Below are positions 8,154 through 16,529 of a stretch of 64,000 nucleotides of DNA, piece by piece; within the stretch, counting starts at the first letter, position 1, and every line of letters begins with the position of its first letter. The notes beneath the pieces were generated by a model. The model did no database searches. It saw only the letters and a list, made by a program, of their open reading frames with translations, and had not been told where the DNA came from. The stretch comes from Bacillota bacterium (lineage in GTDB: Bacteria; Bacillota; Clostridia; Acetivibrionales; DTU013), in contig JAEZRE010000015.1 in assembly GCA_023412915.1 (NCBI GenBank), positions 135,900 to 199,899 of the forward strand, given 5' to 3'. A program made the translations under genes and the position numbers.

Positions 8154-8232
8154 ACTATCGCCCCTCGCTAAAACATATTGATGTACTGGTCCAAAAGCCG
8201 ATCAGTATATCCTATGCTGCTTGTAAAATAAA

Positions 8233-8257
8233 TAAACCCGGTTTTTTTACCGGGTTT
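8233..8257 (-). terminator. stem-loop between the M23 and S41 genes
   Basis: AAACCCGGT and ACCGGGTTT around a seven-base loop. On the minus strand the tail is TATTTATTTT, so it is probably a partial terminator that lowers read-through from ftsEX-M23 into the S41 gene. Confidence 0.6.
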
Positions 8258-8286
8258 GAGTTTATCCTTTAGTCATTTATGTATTC

Positions 8287-9426
8287 TCACTTTTTAAGGT
8301 AGCCCTTCATCGGATTCTGCGTCGCACCGTTCACCCTGACTTCAAAGTGCAGGTGGTTACCCGTCGACAAACCGGTGCTGCCGACCAGTGCGACTTTCTG
8401 TCCCGCTTTCACCTTCTGTCCTACCTTTACAAGTAGCTTGCTGGCGTGTCCGTACAGAGTTGTGATCCCGCCGCCATGGTCGATTACCACCATGTTCCCG
8501 TAACCGCCGCTTCTGTCATACTGGGACATTATAACCGTGCCGCTGTTGGCGGCTACGATCGAATCTCCCCTGTCCGCTCCTATATCGATGCCGGTATGCA
8601 TTTTATATTTTCTGAGTATGGGGTGTTTCCTCATGCCGTACGGAGAAGTAATATCATAATTGCCCGGGCACGGCCACACCATAGAGCCGCCGGCATACTT
8701 ACCCTTCGAAGACAGATTCTTTATGACGCTGTTCAACCTGCTTGCCTCGGCGATCTGTGCATCTATATCCTTTTCAAGCTTATTGAGGGCTGCCTTGCTT
8801 CTTTCCAGCTGGTCCTCTACTTCCGCCCGCGAACTTTTCAATTGTGTAAGCTTCTTTTCCTTTTCGTCCGCTTTTTGCTCGAGAAGGTCCCTGGCCTGCT
8901 GTTCTAGCTTCTTTTTGTCCTCGACGTCCTGCTTGGCGCTGTTGAGGTCACTTATCATATTTTCATCGAACTGGGATATCGTGGACATGTAATGTAAACG
9001 TTCATAAAATTCCAGCGGGCTCTTCGATGCCAGAAGTGTGTCAAGCACTGAAACGCTCGAATTCACATACATGACCTGCAGCCTGGTTTTGACAAGCTCG
9101 CGCTGGCTGTTGTAATTGTCTTGGGCCTCTTTCAGAGCTTTCTCCGTTTGACTGAGGTTTTCTTCGGCATCGCTTATCTGTTTCAACAGTTCCTTATATG
9201 CATTGGATTCATTTGCCTGTTGGTTTGTTATTTTACTTTTTTGGTTTTCCAATTTTGATTTTTGCTGCAGTACTTCTTTTTTTTGCTGGTTCAGCTTGTT
9301 GATACGGCTGTCAACTGACGATTTTTGGCTCTTTGCATCGCTTAACGTGTCGGCCGAGACAGTGGCCGGTACGAAAACCGTTAACAGTAAGGTTGCAAGA
9401 AGCGTTACGATTGTCAATCTCTTCAC
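8287..9426 (-). CDS. secreted coiled-coil M23 murein endopeptidase (EnvC/PcsB-like role)
   Basis: 379 residues. A signal peptide (1-25, ending VSADT) is followed by a long coiled coil (about 27-245, rich in K, E, Q and L) and a C-terminal M23 metallopeptidase domain. The zinc motifs HTGIDIGAD and HLHFEV are both present, plus GHASKL, so the enzyme should be active and cut peptide cross-links in peptidoglycan. The same order, coiled coil then hydrolase directly after ftsEX, matches the proteins that FtsEX activates in other bacteria (EnvC, PcsB, CwlO). It starts 62 bases after ftsX. Confidence 0.9.
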   Translation of the reverse strand: MKRLTIVTLLATLLLTVFVPATVSADTLSDAKSQKSSVDSRINKLNQQKKEVLQQKSKLENQKSKITNQQANESNAYKELLKQISDAEENLSQTEKALKEAQDNYNSQRELVKTRLQVMYVNSSVSVLDTLLASKSPLEFYERLHYMSTISQFDENMISDLNSAKQDVEDKKKLEQQARDLLEQKADEKEKKLTQLKSSRAEVEDQLERSKAALNKLEKDIDAQIAEASRLNSVIKNLSSKGKYAGGSMVWPCPGNYDITSPYGMRKHPILRKYKMHTGIDIGADRGDSIVAANSGTVIMSQYDRSGGYGNMVVIDHGGGITTLYGHASKLLVKVGQKVKAGQKVALVGSTGLSTGNHLHFEVRVNGATQNPMKGYLKK

Positions 9427-9488
9427 TATTTCAAACCTCCATACACAAAAAATCTGTAGCTTGCTGTTTTTCCTTCAGAAGGGGGACA

Positions 9489-10385
9489 TTAAACCCGCAA
9501 ATACCTGCGTATCGACAGGAAGCTTCCCATTGTGCCCACGACAGCTCCAATCAGCAGATAATATACCGCGAGCTGGGACCAAACCTCCTGCACCTTCGAG
9601 AGCGTTAGCAGCTGTTTATTGGCAATGATCAAATCCTGGGAGAAGTTTACCTGGATAGCATTATACCCGTATGTCGAAATGACAAATGCTACCACTGCAC
9701 CAATTACACTTATTATAACACCTTCTACCACAAAAGGCCAGCGTATGAACCAATCTGTAGCTCCTATATATTTCATGATATTTATTTCCTTACGCCTTGC
9801 GAACACCGTCAGCTTTATGGTGTTGGAAATGATAAATATCGATATTATCAGGAATACCGTAACCATAAAGCTGCTGCCGAGCTTTATCCAGTAGGATACC
9901 CTGGAAATTATATCTATCGCATCCTGAGAATAGGTTACTTCCTTTATTCCGCTGCTTTTTTCGAGGGCGGCTACTACGTCCTTGCTGTAAGCCGTATCTT
10001 TGAGCTTTATAACGAAGGATACCGGGAAAATCTCACCGAACCCGTCAAGCAAGCCTGAACTGTTGCCGAGTTTATCCTTGGCCCTTTGAAAGGCTTCCTC
10101 CTTGGTAACCTTCTGATAGGAAGCGATTTTATCGTTATTTTTGATACTGTCCTCGACCTTCTGTACCTGGACGTCGTTGAGCTCCTCATAGCAGAATGCT
10201 TCGAGCTGCGGCGCTTCCTTCCAGATCTTTATGTTACCCTCGAGGTTGTAGGCCGTAAGCAGGAAAAATCCGAAGACCACAAGCGTAGCCGTCACTATCA
10301 TAACGGACGCCAGGGACATCAGCTTGTTTCTATATGAGTTTATGGCGCCTTCTTTAATTATATGCCGGACTGTTCTTATCTTCAT
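9489..10385 (-). CDS. ftsX: cell-division ABC transporter permease FtsX
   Basis: 298 residues, normal length. N-terminal cytoplasmic start and first helix (about 22-46), a large extracellular loop (about 47-165) that in other bacteria binds the wall hydrolase, then three more helices in the FtsX domain (MKYIGATDWFIRWPFVVEG lies between helices 2 and 3). With FtsE it transmits ATP hydrolysis to a wall hydrolase outside. Its ATG lies inside the end of ftsE (32-base overlap), so translation is coupled. The next gene is the probable partner hydrolase. Confidence 0.95.
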   Translation of the reverse strand: MKIRTVRHIIKEGAINSYRNKLMSLASVMIVTATLVVFGFFLLTAYNLEGNIKIWKEAPQLEAFCYEELNDVQVQKVEDSIKNNDKIASYQKVTKEEAFQRAKDKLGNSSGLLDGFGEIFPVSFVIKLKDTAYSKDVVAALEKSSGIKEVTYSQDAIDIISRVSYWIKLGSSFMVTVFLIISIFIISNTIKLTVFARRKEINIMKYIGATDWFIRWPFVVEGVIISVIGAVVAFVISTYGYNAIQVNFSQDLIIANKQLLTLSKVQEVWSQLAVYYLLIGAVVGTMGSFLSIRRYLRV

Positions 10386-11061
10386 CCCTGTATAGTCCTT
10401 TCTCCTGGTCCCTGACGATCAATCCCTTGCTGATGGCTACGACACGTTTTTTCATCTCATCGACAATGGATTTTTCATGTGTGGCCACAATGACCGTTGT
10501 CCCCCTGTGGTTCACTTCGCTGAGGAGCTTCATGATCTCCCACGATGTCTCGGGGTCCAGGTTACCTGTAGGCTCATCGGCTATAAGAAGCGCCGGATTG
10601 TTGACCAGGGCTCTCGCCAACGCGACTCTCTGCTGTTCTCCGCCCGAAAGCTGGTTCGGGTACATGTTCGCCTTCCGGCTCAGCCCCACAAGCGCAAGCG
10701 CCATAGGCACCTGCCGCCTGATTTCCTTCGGCAGCGCCTCTGTAATGACCATTGCAAAAGCAACGTTTTCATACACCGTCTTATTCGGCAGCAGCCTGAA
10801 ATCCTGAAATACAACGCCAAGGCTCCTTCTTAGATAAGGAACCTCCTGCCTTGCCATGGAAGTGACGTCATACCCGTTTACATAAACTTCGCCCTCGGTT
10901 GCATCCTCTTCTTTAAGCAACAGCTTGACCATCGTCGATTTCCCTGAACCGCTAGGCCCGACTAGGAAGACGAATTCGCCCTTTTCTATTTTAAGATTTA
11001 CTTCCCTTAATGCAACAGTCCCATTGGGATATGTTTTTTCCACATTTTTGAGTTCGACCAC
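10354..11061 (-). CDS. ftsE: cell-division ABC transporter ATPase FtsE
   Basis: 235 residues from the GTG at 11061, which has a GGGGAG site seven bases upstream; an upstream TTG lies before this site and is rejected. All ABC motifs are present: Walker A GPSGSGKST, Q-loop VFQDFRLLP, signature LSGGEQQR, Walker B LLIADEPTG and switch histidine VATHE. The start MVELKNVEKTYPNG is typical of FtsE. It works with FtsX at the membrane to control peptidoglycan hydrolysis during division or elongation. Confidence 0.95.
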   Translation of the reverse strand: MVELKNVEKTYPNGTVALREVNLKIEKGEFVFLVGPSGSGKSTMVKLLLKEEDATEGEVYVNGYDVTSMARQEVPYLRRSLGVVFQDFRLLPNKTVYENVAFAMVITEALPKEIRRQVPMALALVGLSRKANMYPNQLSGGEQQRVALARALVNNPALLIADEPTGNLDPETSWEIMKLLSEVNHRGTTVIVATHEKSIVDEMKKRVVAISKGLIVRDQEKGLYRDEDKNSPAYN

Positions 11062-11153
11062 ATCAACACTCCCCAATTCAGCGCAATATGACTATATTCT
11101 ACAAAAAAAACCTTAAATCCTGCTTAAAAAATGTTTAAAATTCCAGCCGGCCC

Positions 11154-12245
11154 CTATACGAATTCCCCTCTGGAGCTTTCAGCCTTATCCAGGTACTTCT
11201 TTACCAGCATGGATACCTTGAATATTATCGCGTCGTCAAAGTTTCTAAGGTCGAGTCCCGTGATCTTCTGAATCTTGTCGAGCCTGTATACGAGCGTATT
11301 CCTGTGAACATAAAGCTGTCTCGACGTTTCGCTGACATTCAGGTTGTTTTCGAAGAATTTTTGTATCGTGAGGATCGTTTCGCTGTCAAGCGCTTCAAAA
11401 GAGCCTTCCTTGAAAACCTCCCTGAGAAAGAGCTTGCACATGGTTGTCGGAAGCTGGTAGATAAGCCTCCCGATACCGAGGTTATTATAATCGATGATCG
11501 CCTTGTCGTTTTCAAATATGCTTCCGATCTGCAACGCCGTCTGGGCTTCCTTGTAAGACCTTCCTATCTCCCTTACGCTGTCGACTATCGAACCGATACC
11601 GATCTGTGCCTTCACCATGAGCTCGGTGTTCAGAGTGTCAATGATCGATTTCGCTGTTTTGTCGATTTCCCTGGTATCCTCGTCATCCCTGAGCTCCTTG
11701 ATCAACACTGTGCTCTCGTCGTCGAGCGCGATGACGAAATCCTTGATCTTCTTGGGGAACAAGCTCTGTATAACCTCGTGCGGCTGGATGTCCCTGGCCT
11801 TTTCGGTCTTTATGAGGAACACCGAGCGGTATACATTGAAGGGTATGTGGAGCTCCTTTGCCTTGAGCTGTATGTCTCCCGGCAGTATATTATCTGTGAT
11901 AATGCTCTTAAAGAAATTGCTGCGGTCGAATTTCTCTTCATAATAATTGCGGATGTTCGATACGTTGATGGCGAGCATAGAAAGCAGTTTTCTGCTGTGC
12001 TCCCCTTCCAGGTTTATAAAAACTATGAATTCCATCCTGTTCTTTATATAGACCTTCTGAAACAGAAAGCCCTTAGATTCGTAAAACAGGCTTCTCTCGT
12101 TAAGGATCGATCCGATTTCCGGATGAACGCTTCCAGTCAGTGTTTCATCCGTACATCCAAGTATCAGGCCGGTTTCGTCCATAACGCCGAAAAAGCCATC
12201 CATAAACTCACGTATCTGATTTACAAGGCTCTGAAAAAGTTTCAC
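11154..12245 (-). CDS. PucR/CdaR-type helix-turn-helix transcription regulator
   Basis: 363 residues from a GTG start with a GGGAGG site. The C-terminal 55 residues are the PucR-type HTH (HTH_30): LNVSETSRQLYVHRNTLVYRLDKI, then FDDAIIFKVS. The middle contains a degenerate GGDEF-like module of the CdaR group (GIGSIVDSVREIGRSYKEAQTALQIG). Such proteins usually activate sugar or diacid uptake genes. The gene sits immediately downstream of the multi-sugar ATPase gene but behind that gene's strong terminator, so it probably has its own promoter. Its target could be the ATPase gene. The effector is unknown. Confidence 0.85.
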   Translation of the reverse strand: MKLFQSLVNQIREFMDGFFGVMDETGLILGCTDETLTGSVHPEIGSILNERSLFYESKGFLFQKVYIKNRMEFIVFINLEGEHSRKLLSMLAINVSNIRNYYEEKFDRSNFFKSIITDNILPGDIQLKAKELHIPFNVYRSVFLIKTEKARDIQPHEVIQSLFPKKIKDFVIALDDESTVLIKELRDDEDTREIDKTAKSIIDTLNTELMVKAQIGIGSIVDSVREIGRSYKEAQTALQIGSIFENDKAIIDYNNLGIGRLIYQLPTTMCKLFLREVFKEGSFEALDSETILTIQKFFENNLNVSETSRQLYVHRNTLVYRLDKIQKITGLDLRNFDDAIIFKVSMLVKKYLDKAESSRGEFV

Positions 12246-12304
12246 TTATATTCCTCCCGTGCCGAGATAATCTGGTGTACGGAAATAATTATACTATATT
12301 AGAA

Positions 12305-12348
12305 AAAAATATAAAATAAAAAAGAGGAAGATCAATATCTTCCTCTTT
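12305..12348 (-). terminator. terminator of the multi-sugar ATPase gene
   Basis: A 12-bp perfect stem, AAAGAGGAAGAT with its complement around a four-base loop, followed by TTTTATTTTATATTTTTTT on the minus strand. Confidence 0.9.
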
Positions 12349-12361
12349 ATATTTGTGATTA

Positions 12362-13474
12362 TCAGTTTACTAACGTCTTTTCCGTATCTTTGTCGAAAAG
12401 GTGGATCCTGTTGGTGTCGATAGCTATCTTGATAGTATCTCCGGACCTGGTCTTAGTCCTCGGATTGACCCTTGCGGTGCAGCTTACGTCTCCGATGAAC
12501 ATATGGAGCAGGGTTTCGGAACCAAGCATTTCAACAACTTCTACGTTTGCTTTTACGATGCTGTCGGGCATTGATTCAAGGAATGCTTCCTCGTCATGCA
12601 TGCTCTCAGGCCTGATGCCCATGACAACTTCCTTGCCGATGAAGTCGGTGCCGTCGATCTTCTTTGCTTTGCCTTCAGGCAGCTTGATAACGTTCTCACC
12701 GAACTTGAGCAGTATATCTTCGCCCTTTTTGTTGATTTCAACATTGATGAAATTCATCTGCGGGCTTCCGATGAAGCCTGCAACGAACATGTTGACCGGT
12801 CTGTCATACAATGCCGTAGGAGTGTCGACCTGCTGGACCAAGCCATCCTTCATAACGACGATCCTGGTACCCATCGTCATAGCTTCGGTCTGGTCATGTG
12901 TAACGTATATGAACGTGGTATTCAGTTTCTGATGCAGCTTGGTGATTTCAAGTCTCATCTGAACCCTGAGTTTTGCATCGAGGTTGGAAAGAGGTTCGTC
13001 CATGAGGAATACCTTAGGGTCACGGACTATAGCACGTCCAAGAGCAACCCTCTGTCTCTGACCGCCTGACAGAGCCTTCGGCTTTCTGTCGAGCAAATGC
13101 TCTATTTCCAATATCTTTGCTGCTTCGTGGACTCTCTTCTTTATATCTTCCTTAGGAGTTTTCCTGAGCTTGAGACCGAATGCCATATTATCGAATACAG
13201 TCATATGCGGGTACAAAGCGTAGTTCTGGAAAACCATTGCGATATCTCTGTCCTTAGGTTGAACATCATTAACAAGTCTGTCGCCAATGTAAACTTCGCC
13301 TTCAGAAATTTCTTCCAATCCGGCAACCATTCTCAGGGTCGTCGTTTTGCCACAACCGGACGGTCCAACGAGAATGATGAATTCCTTATCTTCGATATCC
13401 AGATTGAAATCACTAACTGCCGTAACGCCACCCTCATATCTTTTGTACACGTTTTTTAGCTTTACACTTGCCAT
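12362..13474 (-). CDS. ugpC: multi-sugar ABC transporter ATPase (MsmK/MsmX/UgpC type)
   Basis: 370 residues from the ATG at 13474; GGAGGGG lies inside the longer frame, so the upstream ATG is rejected. Walker A GPSGCGKTT, signature LSGGQRQR, Walker B VFLMDEPLSNLD, H-loop VTHDQTEAM and a C-terminal TOBE/OB region (about 235-370) identify a CUT1 sugar ATPase. In Bacillus and Streptococcus one such ATPase serves many sugar permeases. Here it stands alone with its own terminator, while both CUT1 systems in this window lack an ATPase gene. Shared use is therefore a reasonable inference. Confidence 0.92.
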   Translation of the reverse strand: MASVKLKNVYKRYEGGVTAVSDFNLDIEDKEFIILVGPSGCGKTTTLRMVAGLEEISEGEVYIGDRLVNDVQPKDRDIAMVFQNYALYPHMTVFDNMAFGLKLRKTPKEDIKKRVHEAAKILEIEHLLDRKPKALSGGQRQRVALGRAIVRDPKVFLMDEPLSNLDAKLRVQMRLEITKLHQKLNTTFIYVTHDQTEAMTMGTRIVVMKDGLVQQVDTPTALYDRPVNMFVAGFIGSPQMNFINVEINKKGEDILLKFGENVIKLPEGKAKKIDGTDFIGKEVVMGIRPESMHDEEAFLESMPDSIVKANVEVVEMLGSETLLHMFIGDVSCTARVNPRTKTRSGDTIKIAIDTNRIHLFDKDTEKTLVN

Positions 13475-13614
13475 TTTTTCCCCTCCCATATCTAAATACG
13501 GTTTACGATACTATAATTACTATAACATGTGCCGACCTTTTCAACTAGTACACTTTTTAACAAATTTAAAAAACGGTTATTAGTAACTTTGCATAATGGA
13601 TTTCAGTTAAAATA

Positions 13615-13667
13615 TTGCATTTTTATGCATTGATATGTATAATTATAAATTATAAATGTGGTATAAT
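13615..13667 (+). promoter_or_regulatory. argC promoters with overlapping ARG boxes
   Basis: P1: TTGCAT (13615), 17 bases, TATAAT (13638). The block TTGCATTTTTATGCAT overlapping the -35 is, read in reverse, one base off the Bacillus ARG-box consensus ATGAATAAAAATKCAA. A second AT-rich box covers the -10. P2: an extended -10, TGGTATAAT at 13659-13667. The same layout occurs before argD. ArgR/AhrC with arginine is the expected repressor. Confidence 0.75.
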
Positions 13668-13710
13668 GGATACCGAGTAAGTTTGCTTTATGTATTGAAA
13701 GGAGCAGAGT

Positions 13711-14661
13711 ATGGCATACAAAATATTCGTAGATGGCCAGGAGGGAACGACAGGCCTGCAGATAAACGAACGTCTGCAAAAACGCAATGATGTCGATTTG
13801 CTTAAGATAGATCCCGATAAACGCAAAGATCTCGGCGAAAGGAAAAGGCTTATAAATGAAGCCGATATCGTTTTCCTCTGCCTGCCTGACGACGCCGCAA
13901 AGGAATCCGCAGCGCTTGCCGAAGGCAGCAAAGCCCGCATAATAGACGCAAGCACTGCTCACCGTACAAATAGCGCCTGGGCATACGGCTTTCCCGAACT
14001 GAGCCCTGATTTCAGGAACAGGATCAGAAATTCCGCCAGGGTATCGGTACCGGGCTGCTATGCATCAGGCTTCATCGCGCTGATGTACCCTCTTATAAAG
14101 GAAGGGATAGTACCGGCGGCTTACCCCGTTACCTGCCATGCCGTGTCAGGCTACAGCGGCGGCGGGAAAAAGCGTATTGCCGAATATGACGCTGCCGATC
14201 CGGCCGACGATTCGATAAAAAGCCCGCGTTTCTATGCTCTTGCACTGAAACACAAGCATATGCCGGAGATGCAGAAAATAAGCGGCCTTGCCAATCTTCC
14301 ACTGTTTACTCCGATCATCGGGCCTTACTACAAGGGAATGACAGTGGCAGTTCCTCTTTATTCAAGCCTTCTACCCGGCAAAGACAGCGCGGCTTCGATA
14401 AGCGAATTTTTCTCTTCTTATTATAATGGAGAGCGCTTCATAAAAGTTTACCCCTTCGGTTCGGAGGGCGGCACAAAGGACGGTTTTCTGGACGCGACGG
14501 GCTGTAACGGCACAAACAACATGGAAATATACGTTACCGGCAATGAAGAGCATATACTGCTGACAGCAAGGCTCGACAACCTAGGAAAAGGCGCTTCCGG
14601 CGCGGCGGTACAGTGCATGAACCTCATGCTTGGGATAGATGAAGCGGCAGGACTCGAATAA
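13711..14661 (+). CDS. argC: N-acetyl-gamma-glutamyl-phosphate reductase, type 2
   Basis: 316 residues. It reduces N-acetylglutamyl phosphate to the semialdehyde with NADPH, the third step of arginine synthesis. Length and sequence fit the shorter type 2 class: FVDGQEGTTGLQI at the nucleotide-binding start, catalytic Cys116 in VSVPGCYASG, and HAVSGYSGGGKK. An AAGGAG site lies seven bases before the ATG. It is first in the argC-argB-pilZ unit under the ARG-box promoter. A palindromic repeat begins at its stop codon. Confidence 0.95.
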   Translation: MAYKIFVDGQEGTTGLQINERLQKRNDVDLLKIDPDKRKDLGERKRLINEADIVFLCLPDDAAKESAALAEGSKARIIDASTAHRTNSAWAYGFPELSPDFRNRIRNSARVSVPGCYASGFIALMYPLIKEGIVPAAYPVTCHAVSGYSGGGKKRIAEYDAADPADDSIKSPRFYALALKHKHMPEMQKISGLANLPLFTPIIGPYYKGMTVAVPLYSSLLPGKDSAASISEFFSSYYNGERFIKVYPFGSEGGTKDGFLDATGCNGTNNMEIYVTGNEEHILLTARLDNLGKGASGAAVQCMNLMLGIDEAAGLE

Positions 14662-14687
14662 GTGAAACACAGGGACAGTCCTTCACT
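14660..14687. repeat. short palindromic repeat between argC and argB
   Basis: AAGTGAA and TTCACTT enclose ACACAGGGAC with a short inner GGAC/GTCC stem. The core GAAACACAGGGAC recurs after argF at 23146-23181. It starts on the argC stop codon. Confidence 0.7.
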
Positions 14688-14719
14688 TAAATAAAATAGA
14701 TCATTATACGGAGGTAATT

Positions 14720-15622
14720 ATGGAAAACCTGATAAAAAAGGCCGGGATCCTTATAGAGGCGCTTCCCTACATTCAAAAGCTCCATGGAAAGACCGTCGTC
14801 ATAAAGTACGGCGGAAATGCCATGATAAATGAAGAGCTTAAGAATTCAGTCATGGAAGACATCACACTGCTGAAATACATAGGCATGAACCCCGTCGTTG
14901 TCCATGGAGGCGGGCCGGACATCAACAAGATGCTTGGCAGGCTCGATATCAAGAGCGAATTCCTGAACGGCCTGCGCGTGACGGATAAAAGCACGATGGA
15001 AGTCGCTCAGATGGTGCTTGTGGGAAATACGAACAAGGAGATCGTCTCCCTGATCAACCAGAAGGGCGGCAAGGCAATAGGCCTTTGCGGCATCGACGGG
15101 AACCTGATCGAATGCGAGCAGTACAAGACTATCATAGACGGTGAGGAGAAAGATATCGGCTATGTGGGAAAGATCACGAATATTAACTCCAGAGTCCTCG
15201 AACTAATGGCGAAGGACGAGTATATACCCGTTATCGCTCCGGTAGGCGTGGGGAAAGACGGCCAGAGCTACAATATCAATGCGGATACGGTCGCAGGCGA
15301 AGTGGCGATAGCGCTCAAGGCAGAAAAGCTGATGCTGCTGACGGACGTTGAAGGAGTAAAAATGTCGAAGGACAGCCTCGATGTGCTGCATGCCCTCACA
15401 GAGGCTGATGTGAAAGACCTTATCTCCAAAAACATAATAAACGGCGGCATGATACCTAAGGTGCAGGGCTGCCTTGACGCCTTGAACGGCGGAGTCGGCA
15501 GGACCCATATCATCGACGGCAGGATACCGCACTGCATACTTCTCGAGATATTCACGAACAAGGGCATAGGAACCATGATAATGAAGGAAAAGGTGCTCTA
15601 CCACAGCAACGAACAGCTGTAA
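14720..15622 (+). CDS. argB: acetylglutamate kinase
   Basis: 300 residues, standard length. It phosphorylates N-acetylglutamate, the second step of the pathway. Amino-acid-kinase motifs are clear: VVIKYGGNAM at the start, VVHGGGPDINKML for substrate and phosphate binding, and GLCGIDGNL and LLTDVEGV in the nucleotide-binding half. The N-terminal helix (ENLIKKAGILIEALPYI) is of the kind present in the arginine-inhibited hexameric enzymes, so feedback inhibition by arginine is likely. A GGAGG site precedes the ATG. Confidence 0.96.
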   Translation: MENLIKKAGILIEALPYIQKLHGKTVVIKYGGNAMINEELKNSVMEDITLLKYIGMNPVVVHGGGPDINKMLGRLDIKSEFLNGLRVTDKSTMEVAQMVLVGNTNKEIVSLINQKGGKAIGLCGIDGNLIECEQYKTIIDGEEKDIGYVGKITNINSRVLELMAKDEYIPVIAPVGVGKDGQSYNINADTVAGEVAIALKAEKLMLLTDVEGVKMSKDSLDVLHALTEADVKDLISKNIINGGMIPKVQGCLDALNGGVGRTHIIDGRIPHCILLEIFTNKGIGTMIMKEKVLYHSNEQL

Positions 15623-15704
15623 ACTTTTTATATAAAGTGTTGGAAATAATTATCCGATATAATTGATTGGAGTGATACAAAAGACATTTTTGGAGGTGGT
15701 CCCT

Positions 15705-16373
15705 GTGAACCCCTCGATAGTTTCTTCCTTGCTTAAAGAGGGCATGATGGTGGGCGTCAGGGTTGGTGCCAACGCTCCCTGGCATGGCAATATCATTTAT
15801 ACAGTGAACGGAAATACAATTAAACTGGCATATATCGAGAAGTTTATGAAGGACTCCGCCGCACCCGGGAGAAACATTTGGGTCAAATACTCCAACGATT
15901 ACTACATTTATTATTTCTCCGGGAGGGTCGAAAGATTTGTTTCCGAACCCTCCGCAAGCGTCCTCGTCGAACTCGAACACGCGGAGGAAATGATCAACAA
16001 CAGGCTTTTTCCGCGTTATGATGTCAGACTCCCAGCCAGCATAAAGCCTGTATGGGACAATGACAAGTATGAATGTACCGTGACCGACCTGTCGTACGGC
16101 GGAGCGGCATTTGTATGCGAGCACAAATTCGACAGCAACGAATACATCGATATGACCTTGAACCTCACGAACGGAAAGGCTGTAAATGTTTCGGGCAAAG
16201 TCATACGACGCCGCAGCACAATGGGAGAGTTGACTGATCACGCAGCACAGTTCATCGAATGCGACAACAAGGAAAACAAGCTGCTTGCCGAATATTTCGC
16301 ACAGCTTGAGGAAGAGGCTTCCGAGGTTTATCGTCAATATGAAGAAAAAACAGGTTCAAATAGCGTAAGATAG
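15705..16373 (+). CDS. PilZ-domain protein, predicted cyclic-di-GMP receptor
   Basis: 222 residues from the GTG at 15705, chosen because GGAGGTGG lies seven bases before it. The N-terminal half (1-95) resembles the YcgR-like partner domain of flagellar-brake proteins. The C-terminal PilZ domain has both ligand motifs: the arginine motif in NNRLFPRYDV and DLSYGGAAF. It therefore probably binds cyclic-di-GMP. It sits 82 bases after argB with no terminator between and is followed by a terminator, so it is apparently cotranscribed with argCB, which is unusual for such a protein. Confidence 0.85.
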   Translation: MNPSIVSSLLKEGMMVGVRVGANAPWHGNIIYTVNGNTIKLAYIEKFMKDSAAPGRNIWVKYSNDYYIYYFSGRVERFVSEPSASVLVELEHAEEMINNRLFPRYDVRLPASIKPVWDNDKYECTVTDLSYGGAAFVCEHKFDSNEYIDMTLNLTNGKAVNVSGKVIRRRSTMGELTDHAAQFIECDNKENKLLAEYFAQLEEEASEVYRQYEEKTGSNSVR

Positions 16374-16399
16374 TGCTAATATAACATATAAAGAGCTTA

Positions 16400-16428
16400 A
16401 GCCACTTGTATAGTGGTTTTTCTTTTTT
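16400..16428 (+). terminator. terminator after the PilZ gene
   Basis: AGCCACT-TGTAT-AGTGGTT stem followed by TTTCTTTTTT. It ends the argC-argB-pilZ transcript just before the argD promoter. Confidence 0.8.
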
Positions 16429-16459
16429 ATTTGCCCCCTATTTTTATTGGCCCAAATTG

Positions 16460-16495
16460 TTGCATTTTTATGCATATGATTGTATAATTATGAAT
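16460..16495 (+). promoter_or_regulatory. argD promoter with overlapping ARG boxes
   Basis: TTGCAT (16460), 17 bases, TATAAT (16483). TTGCATTTTTATGCAT at the -35 is identical to the argC copy, and TGTATAATTATGAAT at the -10 nearly so. It drives argD-carA-carB-argF. Confidence 0.78.
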
Positions 16496-16529
16496 AGTAT
16501 ATTTTGTGCGCCATGAAGGAGTTGTTGAC

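Noticed and set aside
11062..11076. TTG start of ftsE at 11076
   Set aside because: It lies before the ribosome binding site; the GTG at 11061 has correct spacing and matches family length.
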